35,774 nt of DNA from a bacterium (lineage in GTDB: Bacteria > JAHJDO01): assembly GCA_030611945.1 (NCBI GenBank), contig JAUWOV010000006.1, positions 1 through 35,774 of the forward strand. The letters are read 5' to 3'. Position 1 is the first letter of the stretch. Each line of letters starts with the position of its first letter. This document shows, piece after piece, positions 1-8,000 of the stretch. The position numbers and the translations under genes are program-made. A model generated the notes under the pieces. That model worked only from the letters and a program-made list of their open reading frames with translations, was not told the DNA's origin and made no database searches.

Positions 1-1473
1 GTAGTACTGGCTGTTAGTCCTATCAAATTGGATTGCTGTCTCAAGTTCTTCTTCAGCAAGTTTAAGATTCTTTATGCGTAAATAAGCAATCGCTCTGTCC
101 TTATGTATCTCCGCAATTGACGGTCTGACTAAAATAATGGACATTACACACACAACTGAAAGCAAAAATATAGAAAATACTATTTTTGCAAAGAATGAAT
201 TAATTTTTATTATCCTTGTGCCTCTGTCCCTTTGTGCTTCTATCATTCCTATAAAGAGCCATACATTCATTGATATTCCCGGCACATAGAAATCAAAATC
301 AACCAGACTATGGATCAAGAAAGCGCCGCATCCCATGTACATACCAATGCCTATTGCCTTTGCGTATCTAATGCGAAACGTTTTCTTCCAACCCATAAGA
401 AACATAACCCATATTAGTAAAAAACTTAACGCGCCGAGTGTTCCTGTCTCTGTCCAGATCTGCAGAAAGCTATTATGCGCAAGCTGTACCTCTCTTGCCT
501 GTGGGCTCTTGTACTTTGGATAAATGCTTCCAAATGTACCTATGCCGCTTCCAAACGGAAAATCTCTAACCATACCAGGACATGCCTTCCAGTAATTTAA
601 CCTTACTTTAAAAGAACCTAGTGTGTCATGTATCATATTAGTTCTGTTAATAATTTTCAAAAATGTTGCAGAGAATATAACCAAACAAACTATTGCTGAT
701 ATTGAAACTATGTAAAACGTCTTCTTATGCCTGAATTTCTTGTACACCAAAATCAAAATTGATATTAAGACCAATAGTAGAAATATTCCCCACCCTCCTT
801 TGGAATATGTAAGATAAAGACAGAAAACAATACTCGCCGCTGCAATACTAAGCAGCAGCCTGTAAAAAGACTTAGAAATAAAAAACAAGGAAATGCAAAG
901 AGGCAGTATTAACAAAAGATACCCTGCTAATGCGTTACGAATAACAAATGTTGAAAAGGCTTGATTAATACCCAATCTTGAAAGAACTCCCGGATGAAAT
1001 TGTATGCCTTGCTGAAGGACCCAGTTTCTTGTCTCATTCAGTCCCCAGAAATACTGATAAATACCATATAGAGAAACAATAGTTGTTGCTATTACCAGAC
1101 ATGCTGTGATTATAAGAACCTGTTTCTTTTTCTTGACAATGTTTATAACTAAAAAACACAGCAAGATATTTGGGATAATAATACAGGTTTGCTTTAAGCT
1201 GGCATTAAGATTAACTGAGTATATACATGATAAAATGACAAAAAACGCAAAGCTTAGTATTGGAATATATAAGGAAGTTCTAACCAGACTAAATCCACCC
1301 AGCCAGATACACTTAATAAGCCAGATTGTAAGTATCAGCAAGATGATAAGCTGACATACGGTATTTGATAAGGGATAGCTTATTCCGGAGACCAGCGGTC
1401 TAAATAGAACGAGAAATGCCAGAAATCCTGTACTAAGCCAGAGGGCTGTTTCCTCAATTTTGTTTCTATTCAT
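1..1473 (-). CDS. O-antigen ligase/polymerase family membrane protein with C-terminal TPR-like tail (partial)
   Basis: This gene is missing from the ORF track because it runs off the left edge. Reading the minus strand from the ATG at 1471-1473 gives 491 open codons beginning MNRNKIEETALWL. The protein is a string of hydrophobic membrane segments with a long central loop carrying AHNSFLQIWTETG, the hallmark of the Wzy_C / O-antigen ligase superfamily, which transfers or polymerises lipid-linked glycans in the cytoplasmic membrane. After the last membrane segment the visible tail (LAEEELETAIQFDR) looks like a tetratricopeptide helix pair, so this is probably the ligase-TPR form. Its ATG overlaps the nusB stop by 8 nt, so it is probably translationally coupled as the distal gene of the riboflavin operon. 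The exact glycan substrate cannot be told. The C-terminus is not in the window. Confidence 0.85.
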   Translation of the reverse strand, partial: MNRNKIEETALWLSTGFLAFLVLFRPLVSGISYPLSNTVCQLIILLILTIWLIKCIWLGGFSLVRTSLYIPILSFAFFVILSCIYSVNLNASLKQTCIIIPNILLCFLVINIVKKKKQVLIITACLVIATTIVSLYGIYQYFWGLNETRNWVLQQGIQFHPGVLSRLGINQAFSTFVIRNALAGYLLLILPLCISLFFISKSFYRLLLSIAAASIVFCLYLTYSKGGWGIFLLLVLISILILVYKKFRHKKTFYIVSISAIVCLVIFSATFLKIINRTNMIHDTLGSFKVRLNYWKACPGMVRDFPFGSGIGTFGSIYPKYKSPQAREVQLAHNSFLQIWTETGTLGALSFLLIWVMFLMGWKKTFRIRYAKAIGIGMYMGCGAFLIHSLVDFDFYVPGISMNVWLFIGMIEAQRDRGTRIIKINSFFAKIVFSIFLLSVVCVMSIILVRPSIAEIHKDRAIAYLRIKNLKLAEEELETAIQFDRTNSQYY

Positions 1474-1903
1474 TTATAGATTTCAATATTTTCTTTTTAT
1501 CCTTTCTTATTCTGTCCAGAATTCCGTTAACAAATCCTCCGCTATTCTCCGTGCTATACTTCTTGGCTAACTCCACTGCTTCATCAATGGATACAATATC
1601 GGGGATATCATCTCTAAAGAGTATCTCGCATATAGCCATTTTCATTATGCTTTTATCTATAACCGCTACTCTGTTTATCTCCCAGTGCTCCAGATATTTT
1701 TCAAGAAGTTTATCAATTATCTCTCTATTTCCAAGTACTCCTCTAAATAAATCTTCTGCAAAATCTGTTATATCTGATCCATATTGTTCAGCATCGGAGC
1801 TAATAATATTTTCTACAGCCCGCTTTATATTCTTATCATCAGAAAACTCTTCTCTATAAAGCAGTGTCAGAACAAGTTCTCTTCCTTTTCTCCGACTTCC
1901 CAT
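1466..1903 (-). CDS. nusB: Transcription antitermination factor NusB
   Basis: The 145-residue product has the size and layout of NusB: a basic N-terminus (MGSRRKGRELVLTLLYREEF) and a C-terminal helical half with VAVIDKSIMKMAICEILF and DIVSIDEAVELAKKYSTENSGGFVNGILD, which are strongly conserved in the family. NusB binds boxA RNA with NusE (ribosomal protein S10) and supports antitermination of rRNA operons. It begins one base after the ribH stop, and the ribH-nusB order is very common in bacteria, which supports both calls. Expression presumably follows the FMN-riboswitch transcript unless an internal promoter exists; I see no clear one. The call is secure. Confidence 0.96.
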   Translation of the reverse strand: MGSRRKGRELVLTLLYREEFSDDKNIKRAVENIISSDAEQYGSDITDFAEDLFRGVLGNREIIDKLLEKYLEHWEINRVAVIDKSIMKMAICEILFRDDIPDIVSIDEAVELAKKYSTENSGGFVNGILDRIRKDKKKILKSINE

Positions 1904-1904
1904 T

Positions 1905-2372
1905 TTACTTTCCTATTTCATCAAACAAATTTACCATTTCAATTGCTGAGATAGCAGCGTCCTTGCCCTTGTTTCCTGATTTTGTTCCTGCTCTTTCAAT
2001 TGCCTGTTCCAGTGTATCGCAGGTAATTACGCCGTATATTACAGGCACTCCTGTAGATAGAGAGATTTGACCTATTCCCTTTGTTACCTGTGAGCTTATA
2101 TAGTCAAAATGAGGTGTGCCTCCGCGAATCAATGCGCCAATGCAAATAATACTGTCATATTTCTTGGTTTTCGCCATCTTATCTGCTGCATACGGAATCT
2201 CAAATGATCCGGGCACCCAGGTAATATCTATCTCTTTATCCTTAGCGCCGTGACGTTTGAGTGTATCTACGCATGCATCCAGCATCTTTGATGTAATGAA
2301 CTCATTGAACCTTGATACAACAACACCAAACTTCTTCCCTTCAACAACCAGTTTTCCTTCATACACTTTCAT
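1905..2372 (-). CDS. ribH: 6,7-dimethyl-8-ribityllumazine synthase (RibH)
   Basis: RibH condenses 5-amino-6-ribitylaminouracil with 3,4-dihydroxy-2-butanone 4-phosphate to give the lumazine substrate of riboflavin synthase. The family motifs are all present: [12 protein letters not shown] near the N-terminus, [30 protein letters not shown] with the catalytic histidine, and [23 protein letters not shown] near the end. The ORF track starts 34 codons too early. The ATG at 2370-2372 is preceded at about 7 nt by AGGAGG and gives 155 residues, the usual family size. The extra upstream codons simply read through the end of the neighbouring gene. The strong ribosome binding site overlaps the last codons of that gene, so ribH can initiate independently. 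Confidence 0.97.
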   Translation of the reverse strand: MKVYEGKLVVEGKKFGVVVSRFNEFITSKMLDACVDTLKRHGAKDKEIDITWVPGSFEIPYAADKMAKTKKYDSIICIGALIRGGTPHFDYISSQVTKGIGQISLSTGVPVIYGVITCDTLEQAIERAGTKSGNKGKDAAISAIEMVNLFDEIGK

Positions 2373-2376
2373 TTCG

Positions 2377-3792
2377 TTAGCCCTCCTGTTTTTTAAATTT
2401 ATTTTTTGAAAAATATTTTTGCTTTGGACTTGTAAACTTATCAGGTATTGTCGGATGGAGCAATCCTTGTTCAATCAAAGGATTTAGTATTTCTTTTCTA
2501 AAATATTCTCGATCTTTTAATTTAAGAAATATCTGAATTTCCTCTCTATTCTTTGACATCTTGCAGAATTCCAGTATTTTTTTTGTCCGTTCGTCTTGCG
2601 GGGTAGCTTGCGGGGTAGCTTGCTCAGCAAGCGGAATAATCATCTTGAAAACATCTTCTTCCACTAATTGCGGCACATTATTGGAATATATTTTTACATA
2701 TTTCATAAGATTTCTTGTGCCTGAGCCAAGTTCATCCGCAAAACCTATTTCTTTAAAAAATCTTGCTATTACCGGGTTTTTAGGAAATGGCGAAAAATTA
2801 TCAGGATCAATTAATCCATGTCCATGAGGCTTGTTGCTGTTCTCGGTATAAACCCGATTTTTTTCAATGATAAGTTTTGCCGGAAATGCGTTAATAAATT
2901 CTCTATGTATAAGAATATTTGAAGCAACCTCTCGAAAAATCTTGTCCCGCACGCTAATGCGTTTATCTTTCTCTAGAAAAAATGGATCAGGAAGATGTTT
3001 TTGTGTGAATGCCATAATTCTATCATAACTTTCTATTAGATTTGTTCTTATATCGTCACGGTCATCATATCTATCCAGATTCTTTGTTCTTAATATGGCA
3101 TCCGTGCGGAAATGTGGAAGCACTGACAATATAATATTATCTTTTCCAAGCAATAGAACTGCTGCAAGAGTAAATCCTTCTTTGCCGGTTTGATAATCTT
3201 TTAAATAGAGTTGAGCGCTTTTTATAAGGTCAAAATCATCCAAATTCTTCCATGGATGGTTTGCCTTTTGATTCACCGCCAATTTTCTGGCTCGCTCTAT
3301 TAAGTCAGGTCTTAAATCTTCTATTCCAATATATGGATAAACTTTGTTTTCTGAGTAGATTGTCTGTTTTCTCAGATACAAGGCTGTTACTAGATTGGTA
3401 TTATCTGTAACATTAAAATCACCGTCTTCATTGCGGTCAAATATTTTTCCATTACAGCGATGAACCTGCGAACTTTCGGGCACATAGATGTATAATATAT
3501 TTTTGCCATCTATTAAAATTTCTTCTATGGTCAGATAGAATGAAGGACTGATTTTATGCGGATTGTTGATGGCAGTTGAAAAATCTTTTTTTATCTGCCC
3601 AATATAATTTTTATCAATACCTGTTATTTCACAGTTATCTTTTACTCCCAATAAAAGTTCGCCACCCGAACGGTTTAGAAAAGAACAGACTGTATCATAA
3701 ATATCTTTATTTATGGCAGTTCTGCATTCTTTAAATTCTGCCTGTAATCCTTCGCCGTTTTTTATTATTTCTTTTATTTTAGATGCAAGCAT
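2377..3792 (-). CDS. AlbA_2 (Schlafen AAA_4)/RecG-like ATP-binding putative transcriptional regulator
   Basis: The 471-residue protein starts with an AlbA_2 (divergent AAA_4) nucleic-acid-binding domain, seen in [10 protein letters not shown] and [15 protein letters not shown] at residues 14-55. It continues into a RecG-like C-terminal ATP-binding region (HATPase_c_4 type: [19 protein letters not shown] and [13 protein letters not shown], about 295-365). A short ATPQATPQ linker then leads to a winged-helix-like tail ending in a [13 protein letters not shown] pattern. Members of this family are annotated as ATP-dependent helicase-like or HTH regulators and are typically accessory genes; their substrates are mostly unknown. 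It sits one base after ribBA and directly before ribH, inside the FMN-controlled operon, where no such gene is expected. No good ribosome binding site precedes its ATG, so translation may be weak or coupled to ribBA. Confidence 0.85.
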   Translation of the reverse strand: MLASKIKEIIKNGEGLQAEFKECRTAINKDIYDTVCSFLNRSGGELLLGVKDNCEITGIDKNYIGQIKKDFSTAINNPHKISPSFYLTIEEILIDGKNILYIYVPESSQVHRCNGKIFDRNEDGDFNVTDNTNLVTALYLRKQTIYSENKVYPYIGIEDLRPDLIERARKLAVNQKANHPWKNLDDFDLIKSAQLYLKDYQTGKEGFTLAAVLLLGKDNIILSVLPHFRTDAILRTKNLDRYDDRDDIRTNLIESYDRIMAFTQKHLPDPFFLEKDKRISVRDKIFREVASNILIHREFINAFPAKLIIEKNRVYTENSNKPHGHGLIDPDNFSPFPKNPVIARFFKEIGFADELGSGTRNLMKYVKIYSNNVPQLVEEDVFKMIIPLAEQATPQATPQDERTKKILEFCKMSKNREEIQIFLKLKDREYFRKEILNPLIEQGLLHPTIPDKFTSPKQKYFSKNKFKKQEG

Positions 3793-3793
3793 T

Positions 3794-5005
3794 TTATATG
3801 TGTCTTAGTATATGCCCTAATTTCTCTTTCTTTGTCTTGAGATATTTCTTGTTTTCATTATTCGGTTTAACTTCAATAGGAACCCTTTCTGTAACCTTCA
3901 AACCATAGCCCTGTAATCCAATAATCTTCTTCGGATTGTTTGTCAAGAGACGTATAGTTTTCAATCCTAAATCCACCAGTATCTGAGCTCCAATTCCATA
4001 ATCTCTTAAATCAGGACGAAAACCAAGCTCTACATTTGCTTCAACAGTATCCAATCCATTATCTTGAAGATTATACGCTCGCAATTTATTTGCCAAACCA
4101 ATTCCCCTGCCCTCTTGAGACATATAAAGAAGGACTCCCTCATCTTGCTTTTGGATTTCTGTCAATGATTGAGACAATTGCTCCCCGCAATCACATCTTA
4201 ATGATCCTAATATATCCCCTGTTAAGCACTGTGAGTGTACCCTCACAAGCACGTCCTTTTTATTTTTAATATCTCCTTTTACAAGCGCAACATGAACAGA
4301 GTGATCTATTATGTCTTCATAAGCAATGAGCCTAAATTGTCCGTATTTTGTCGGTAATTTTGTCTCTACAATTCTCTTGATTAATTTTTGGGATTTCCTT
4401 TTATACTTAATCAAGTCAGCTATTGTACATATCTTTAAATCGTATTGTTTTGCAAATTCGCTAAGTTCAGGAACTCTTGACATAGTTCCGTCTTCATTCA
4501 TTATTTCACAAATCACACCAGCGGGATATAAGCCGGCCAGAACTGAGAGGTCAATAGATGCCTCTGTATGACCAGCTCTTTCCAATACACCTCCTGCTTT
4601 AGCTTTTAGCGGGAAAATATGTCCGGGCTTTGTTAAGTCATCTGGCTTTGTCTTGAAGTCTATAAGTATTTTTACAGTCAATGCTCTGTCATGAGCTGAT
4701 ATACCCGTTGTTATTCCTTTCTTTGCATCAACTGATACTGTAAAAGCTGTATCCAGCCTGTCGGAACTATTAGGTACCATAGCGTCAATTTTTAATTCTT
4801 TTAGGCGTTTTTCTGTCATAGAAACACAAATCAGACCTCTGCCGTGCTTTGCCATAAAATTAATTCCATTCGAAGTTATCTTTTCTGCTGCTATAACCAG
4901 ATCTCCTTCATTCTCTCTGTTCTCATCATCCACTACAATAACAAATTTCCCTTCTCTTATATCTTCTACTATCTGCGGGATTGTATTAAACTTGTACTTC
5001 TTCAT
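3794..5005 (-). CDS. ribBA: Bifunctional 3,4-dihydroxy-2-butanone 4-phosphate synthase / GTP cyclohydrolase II
   Basis: The 403-residue fusion provides both entry reactions of riboflavin synthesis. The N-terminal half (about 1-205) is DHBP synthase, with [16 protein letters not shown] near residue 25 and [18 protein letters not shown] near residue 145. The C-terminal half (about 210-400) is GTP cyclohydrolase II, with [18 protein letters not shown] carrying the three zinc-binding cysteines and [18 protein letters not shown] in the active site. No key residue is missing. It begins two bases after the ribE stop and ends one base before the AlbA_2 gene. The order ribD-ribE-ribBA-ribH is the classical Gram-positive type arrangement, found in many phyla and here interrupted only before ribH. 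Confidence 0.97.
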   Translation of the reverse strand: MKKYKFNTIPQIVEDIREGKFVIVVDDENRENEGDLVIAAEKITSNGINFMAKHGRGLICVSMTEKRLKELKIDAMVPNSSDRLDTAFTVSVDAKKGITTGISAHDRALTVKILIDFKTKPDDLTKPGHIFPLKAKAGGVLERAGHTEASIDLSVLAGLYPAGVICEIMNEDGTMSRVPELSEFAKQYDLKICTIADLIKYKRKSQKLIKRIVETKLPTKYGQFRLIAYEDIIDHSVHVALVKGDIKNKKDVLVRVHSQCLTGDILGSLRCDCGEQLSQSLTEIQKQDEGVLLYMSQEGRGIGLANKLRAYNLQDNGLDTVEANVELGFRPDLRDYGIGAQILVDLGLKTIRLLTNNPKKIIGLQGYGLKVTERVPIEVKPNNENKKYLKTKKEKLGHILRHI

Positions 5006-5007
5006 AT

Positions 5008-5637
5008 TTAGATTATCCCCTTTTCTCCCAAAAAGTCTAAAGTCAGCTTTGGTTCTCTATCTTTTAAAATTTTTACAACATGCTTTCCCAATATATCCGC
5101 CTCTAAATTAACTACATCCCCTCTTTTTTTATTGTCTAGCGTCGTAGCACTGATAGTATGCGGAATAAGCGCGACTTTAAAACTTCTTTTATAAACTTCT
5201 GCGACTGTCAAGCTCACCCCGTCAACAGCTATAGAACCTTTCTCAACAACATAGTTCATAATCTCATCTTTTGTTTCTACTTCAAGAATTCCACGAAAGC
5301 TAGAAACTGCGGATATAATAGTTCCTGTATTATCAATATGTCCCAGAACAAAATGCCCGCTTAATTGATCTCCCACACGCAGAGGTTTTTCAATATTAAC
5401 CTTGTTCCCCACACGCAATAAACCAAGATTCGTTCTTTGCAGAGTCTCATTAACCACATCTGCTGAGAAATTCTTTTCCTCTTTTTTTGTAATAGTTAAA
5501 CAAACTCCATTAACCGCAATACTATCTCCCATATTTGAACTCTCTATGTCTTTAGCCCTAATACGAAGTTCGCAAGACTGAGAGCTCTTCTTTATTCTAA
5601 TAATACTTCCTATTTCCTGAATTATTCCAGTAAACAT
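5008..5637 (-). CDS. ribE: Riboflavin synthase alpha subunit
   Basis: This enzyme dismutates two 6,7-dimethyl-8-ribityllumazine molecules to riboflavin and 5-amino-6-ribitylaminouracil. The 209 residues form the two tandem lumazine-binding (beta-barrel) repeats of the family. Repeat 1 starts with [10 protein letters not shown] and contains NGVCLTI; repeat 2 contains [13 protein letters not shown] and DGVSLTV. The MFTGI start is diagnostic and fixes the initiation codon. The gene lies 19 nt after ribD and 2 nt before ribBA in the same transcript. The symbol is ribE in the Bacillus scheme and ribC in the E. coli scheme. Confidence 0.97.
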   Translation of the reverse strand: MFTGIIQEIGSIIRIKKSSQSCELRIRAKDIESSNMGDSIAVNGVCLTITKKEEKNFSADVVNETLQRTNLGLLRVGNKVNIEKPLRVGDQLSGHFVLGHIDNTGTIISAVSSFRGILEVETKDEIMNYVVEKGSIAVDGVSLTVAEVYKRSFKVALIPHTISATTLDNKKRGDVVNLEADILGKHVVKILKDREPKLTLDFLGEKGII

Positions 5638-5656
5638 ATATTTTACCGAATTGGTA

Positions 5657-6766
5657 TTACCAGTTCGGATACCCTTCTATCATTATATCATCTTTAAATC
5701 TTCTGACTTTAATATCCTTCAGGGAAACTGCACCTTTTATCTTACTTACTCCCTTGTTCCAAAAAGGAACTAATGCCGTCTTTCCACCTATTATTTTGGG
5801 ACAAATAAAAGCATAAATTTTGTCTACAGCTCTTTCTTCTATAAATGAGGATATCACTCTTGAGCCGCCTTCAACAAGAATGCTTGCAATGCCTTTTTTA
5901 CCTAATCTAACAAGAAGGTCTTGAATATTAACCATTTTATTTTTATCCGTTTTGCAACATATTATTTCAGTACCAATTCGTTTCAATTTTTCAACATTAG
6001 ACTTAGAAGCTTTTTTTGTAACTGCAACAATAGTAGGGACAGGTCGCGACCTGTCCAAAACCCTTGATTTCATAGGGATTCTTGCGCCGCTGTCCAATAT
6101 TATCCTTATTGGTATTTTATCTGTAATACTGCCTTGCCTTGGTGTAAGACGAGGATTATCTTTAATAACAGTATTCACTCCAACAAGAACTGCATCTGAG
6201 ATGCTTCTTAACTTATGCACAAACCTTCTGGATTTATCATTGCTTATCCATTTTGAATCACCAGTTCCTGTAGCAATTTTACCATCAATACTCATCGCAT
6301 ATTTAACTGTAACAAATGGCAGTTTAGTTGTTATATGTTTGATATAAACCTTATTAAGTTCCCTTGCTTGCTTTTCCATAACTCCGCATACAACCTGAAT
6401 ACCAGCTTTTTTTAATGCCCGCATTCCTCTGCCATTCACTAATGGATTCGGGTCTTTAATCCCTATTACTACTCTGCTCAATTTGTTTTTAATAATAGCA
6501 GGTGCACACGGAGGTGTTTTTTTATTAGTATGCGCACATGGTTCTAAATTTACATACAATGTCCCATGTCTTGCCTTTTCACCAGCGTCTTTAATAGCGC
6601 AAACCTCTGCATGAGGTGCTCCAGGATGTGCATGATATCCTCTTCCAACAATCTGTCCATTTTTAACAATAAGCGCTCCTACCATTGGATTAGGAGATGT
6701 ATATCCCTCGCCTTTCTTTGCCAGAGCTAAAACCAGTTTCATAAATTTTATATCTTCGTTACTCAT
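5657..6766 (-). CDS. ribD: Bifunctional diaminohydroxyphosphoribosylaminopyrimidine deaminase / 5-amino-6-(5-phosphoribosylamino)uracil reductase
   Basis: RibD carries out the deamination and side-chain reduction that follow GTP cyclohydrolase II. The N-terminal deaminase domain (about 1-145) shows the zinc site HAEVCAI followed by LEPCAHTNKKTPPC. The C-terminal reductase domain (about 146-369) contains VKYAMSIDGKIATGTGDSKWIS and LVEGGSRVISSF. The start MSNEDIKFMKLVLALAKKGEG resembles other RibD proteins. The initiator is preceded by only a weak GGTGAT. One oddity is that the reductase domain carries DRSRPVPT, encoded by a perfect 20-bp palindrome at 6037-6056 that resembles an intergenic repeat. 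It is the first gene after the FMN riboswitch and terminator. Confidence 0.97.
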   Translation of the reverse strand: MSNEDIKFMKLVLALAKKGEGYTSPNPMVGALIVKNGQIVGRGYHAHPGAPHAEVCAIKDAGEKARHGTLYVNLEPCAHTNKKTPPCAPAIIKNKLSRVVIGIKDPNPLVNGRGMRALKKAGIQVVCGVMEKQARELNKVYIKHITTKLPFVTVKYAMSIDGKIATGTGDSKWISNDKSRRFVHKLRSISDAVLVGVNTVIKDNPRLTPRQGSITDKIPIRIILDSGARIPMKSRVLDRSRPVPTIVAVTKKASKSNVEKLKRIGTEIICCKTDKNKMVNIQDLLVRLGKKGIASILVEGGSRVISSFIEERAVDKIYAFICPKIIGGKTALVPFWNKGVSKIKGAVSLKDIKVRRFKDDIMIEGYPNW

Positions 6767-6790
6767 TTAATTTCATCACCAAAATAAAAA

Positions 6791-6812
6791 AATCCCGAAT
6801 TTCTTCGGGATT
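6791..6812 (-). terminator. Intrinsic terminator (expression platform of the FMN riboswitch)
   Basis: On the minus strand a 9-bp perfect stem AATCCCGAA/TTCGGGATT closes a GAAA tetraloop and is followed at once by a T-rich run (TTTTTATTTT). It lies between the riboswitch aptamer and the ribD start, the position expected for ligand-dependent premature termination. Confidence 0.9.
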
Positions 6813-6831
6813 GAACTAGCTTATCATCTAT

Positions 6832-6976
6832 CTTCTCCCATCCAGACTATACTGTCGGCTACGGCTTCTCACCGTATCAATTCCATCACCGAACAAACTC
6901 GGCTCTCAGAACTTGCGGGCTTTCTTCAATAACAAAAAGATTCACCGCCGGTAGGGATTCTCACCCTGCCCCGAAG
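6832..6976 (-). promoter_or_regulatory. FMN riboswitch (RFN element)
   Basis: The minus strand contains the conserved RFN core: GGGGCAGGGTGAGAATCCC, then TACCGGCGGTGA, AGCCCGC, GAGCC, GATACGGTGAGAAGCCG, GCCGACAGTATAGTCTGGAT and GGGAGAAG. The outer CTTC/GAAG ends can pair to form P1. It binds FMN in the nascent transcript and, with the terminator just downstream, should stop transcription of ribD and everything after it when FMN is plentiful. Recognition is from the consensus and is secure; the exact antiterminator pairing was not worked out. Confidence 0.97.
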
Positions 6977-6984
6977 ACATATTT

Positions 6985-7012
6985 ATAATAGCAAATTTTT
7001 CTTTTATGTCAA
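6985..7012 (-). promoter_or_regulatory. Promoter of the riboflavin operon
   Basis: The minus strand reads TTGACA, a 16-nt spacer, then TATTAT. The predicted transcription start falls within a few bases of the 5' edge of the RFN aptamer, which supports the assignment. Confidence 0.8.
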
Positions 7013-7038
7013 GCAATTTAAAAATGCGCAATTTTCTC

Positions 7039-7067
7039 TTGAGTTATAGCCTAAAAAAATGTTAAAT
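7039..7067 (+). promoter_or_regulatory. Possible promoter for the 7105-8000 gene pair
   Basis: TTGAGT, 17 nt, TTAAAT lies about 37 nt upstream of the first ATG and diverges from the rib promoter. The -10 box is weak, so this is tentative. Confidence 0.35.
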
Positions 7068-7104
7068 GTAACTGCTCTTAACACTGAAAGGATATGCAAA
7101 AAAT

Positions 7105-7380
7105 ATGATTAGGGATAAAAATTGGAAAAAGGTACTGTTTGGTTTGGGTCTTGATAATAAAGATGAGCATAAACGTTTTACAAAAGGACATAATTTCTAT
7201 CTGATAGGCGGTTCTGAAGACACGCATAAGACAATGCAGGAAAAGTCAATAAAGTTTAATGAATGTCTTAAAAAGCGCAGAAAAACACTTGATGATATAA
7301 ATAAAAAAGAATTTTATGAGATTGCTGATAAAATAGGACTGCAAATACCTGATGACAAGAACAAAAAATCAAAATCTTGA
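7105..7380 (+). CDS. Small conserved-looking hypothetical protein
   Basis: The 91-residue product (MIRDKNWKKVLFGLGLD...) is highly charged, has no signal peptide or membrane segment, and has a well-formed reading frame with an AAAGGA-like site about 12 nt upstream. The central segment FTKGHNFYLIGGSEDTH followed by a charged helix resembles a conserved hypothetical family I have a faint memory of from environmental genomes, but I cannot name a domain. Its TGA stop overlaps the TTG start of the following SprT-like gene (TTGA), so the two are probably co-translated. No function is proposed. Confidence 0.7.
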   Translation: MIRDKNWKKVLFGLGLDNKDEHKRFTKGHNFYLIGGSEDTHKTMQEKSIKFNECLKKRRKTLDDINKKEFYEIADKIGLQIPDDKNKKSKS

Positions 7381-8000
7381 ACAAGCGAATAACAATTCTT
7401 TATACAAATAATTCTGCTGTTATGATCAGCTGTAAAAAAAGCTTCAATAGACATACTATTCGTCTGCATAACATGTTTAAGAACGCTCCTGAACATGTTC
7501 TTGAGGCAATACTCAAGATATACACACGCCTTACAAGAAAAAGCACACGCACTGCATGTAGAAAAATAATAAGAAATTTCATAACTCAAAATCAGCATAG
7601 AATAGTATGCAAACCAAAAACTGGCAGAATCCTGCCGGATCCAGTTGGCAAGGTATTTAATCTTGGAGAAATCTATAACAATCTAAATAGCGAATATTTC
7701 AGCGGCAATCTGGATATTCATATCACTTGGTCGCATAAACCCAATAAAAGACTTATGGGAACATGGAAGGATACAGGATCAGAAAAAAATCTTATAAGAA
7801 TTAATCGTCTTCTTGATGCCAAAAAAGTCCCTTCATACTACATCAACTATCTGGTTTATCACGAAATGCTGCATGAGGTGTTTAAACAAAGGGTTGTCAA
7901 CGGCAGGGTACAAAGACATCCTAAAGAATTCAGAAAGCTTGAACGGAATTTCCCTTTATATCAAAAAGCGTGTAAATGGCAGAAAGAGCATCTTGATTAA
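7377..8000 (+). CDS. SprT-like zinc metalloprotein
   Basis: The C-terminal half (about residues 90-207) has the features of a SprT-like/zincin domain. FNLGEIYNNLNSEYF begins the fold, WKDTGSEKNLIRINRLLD follows, and YHEMLHEVF supplies an HExxH zinc site, with a later histidine in RHPKEFRKLE. SprT-like proteins include DNA-protein crosslink proteases and poorly characterised zinc proteins, so activity is inferred only from the motif. The N-terminal 90 residues are basic and unassigned. The start is a TTG overlapping the upstream stop; an internal ATG at codon 16 is an alternative. The last 45 nt overlap the 3' end of the convergent glycosyltransferase gene. Confidence 0.75.
   Translation: MNKRITILYTNNSAVMISCKKSFNRHTIRLHNMFKNAPEHVLEAILKIYTRLTRKSTRTACRKIIRNFITQNQHRIVCKPKTGRILPDPVGKVFNLGEIYNNLNSEYFSGNLDIHITWSHKPNKRLMGTWKDTGSEKNLIRINRLLDAKKVPSYYINYLVYHEMLHEVFKQRVVNGRVQRHPKEFRKLERNFPLYQKACKWQKEHLD

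Noticed and set aside
1106-1354. Plus-strand 82-aa ORF, and the other plus-strand ORF at 335-523
   Set aside because: Both lie antisense to the O-antigen ligase-like gene, which is open over the whole of 1-1473 with clear family motifs.
2373-2474. N-terminal 34-codon extension of RibH in the ORF track
   Set aside because: It covers the end of the neighbouring gene in another frame; the ATG at 2372 has an AGGAGG site and gives the normal RibH length.
7314-7598. Minus-strand 94-aa and 60-aa ORFs across 7314-7598
   Set aside because: They are shadows of the 91-aa gene and the SprT-like gene; cysteine-rich composition and lack of a ribosome binding site argue against coding.
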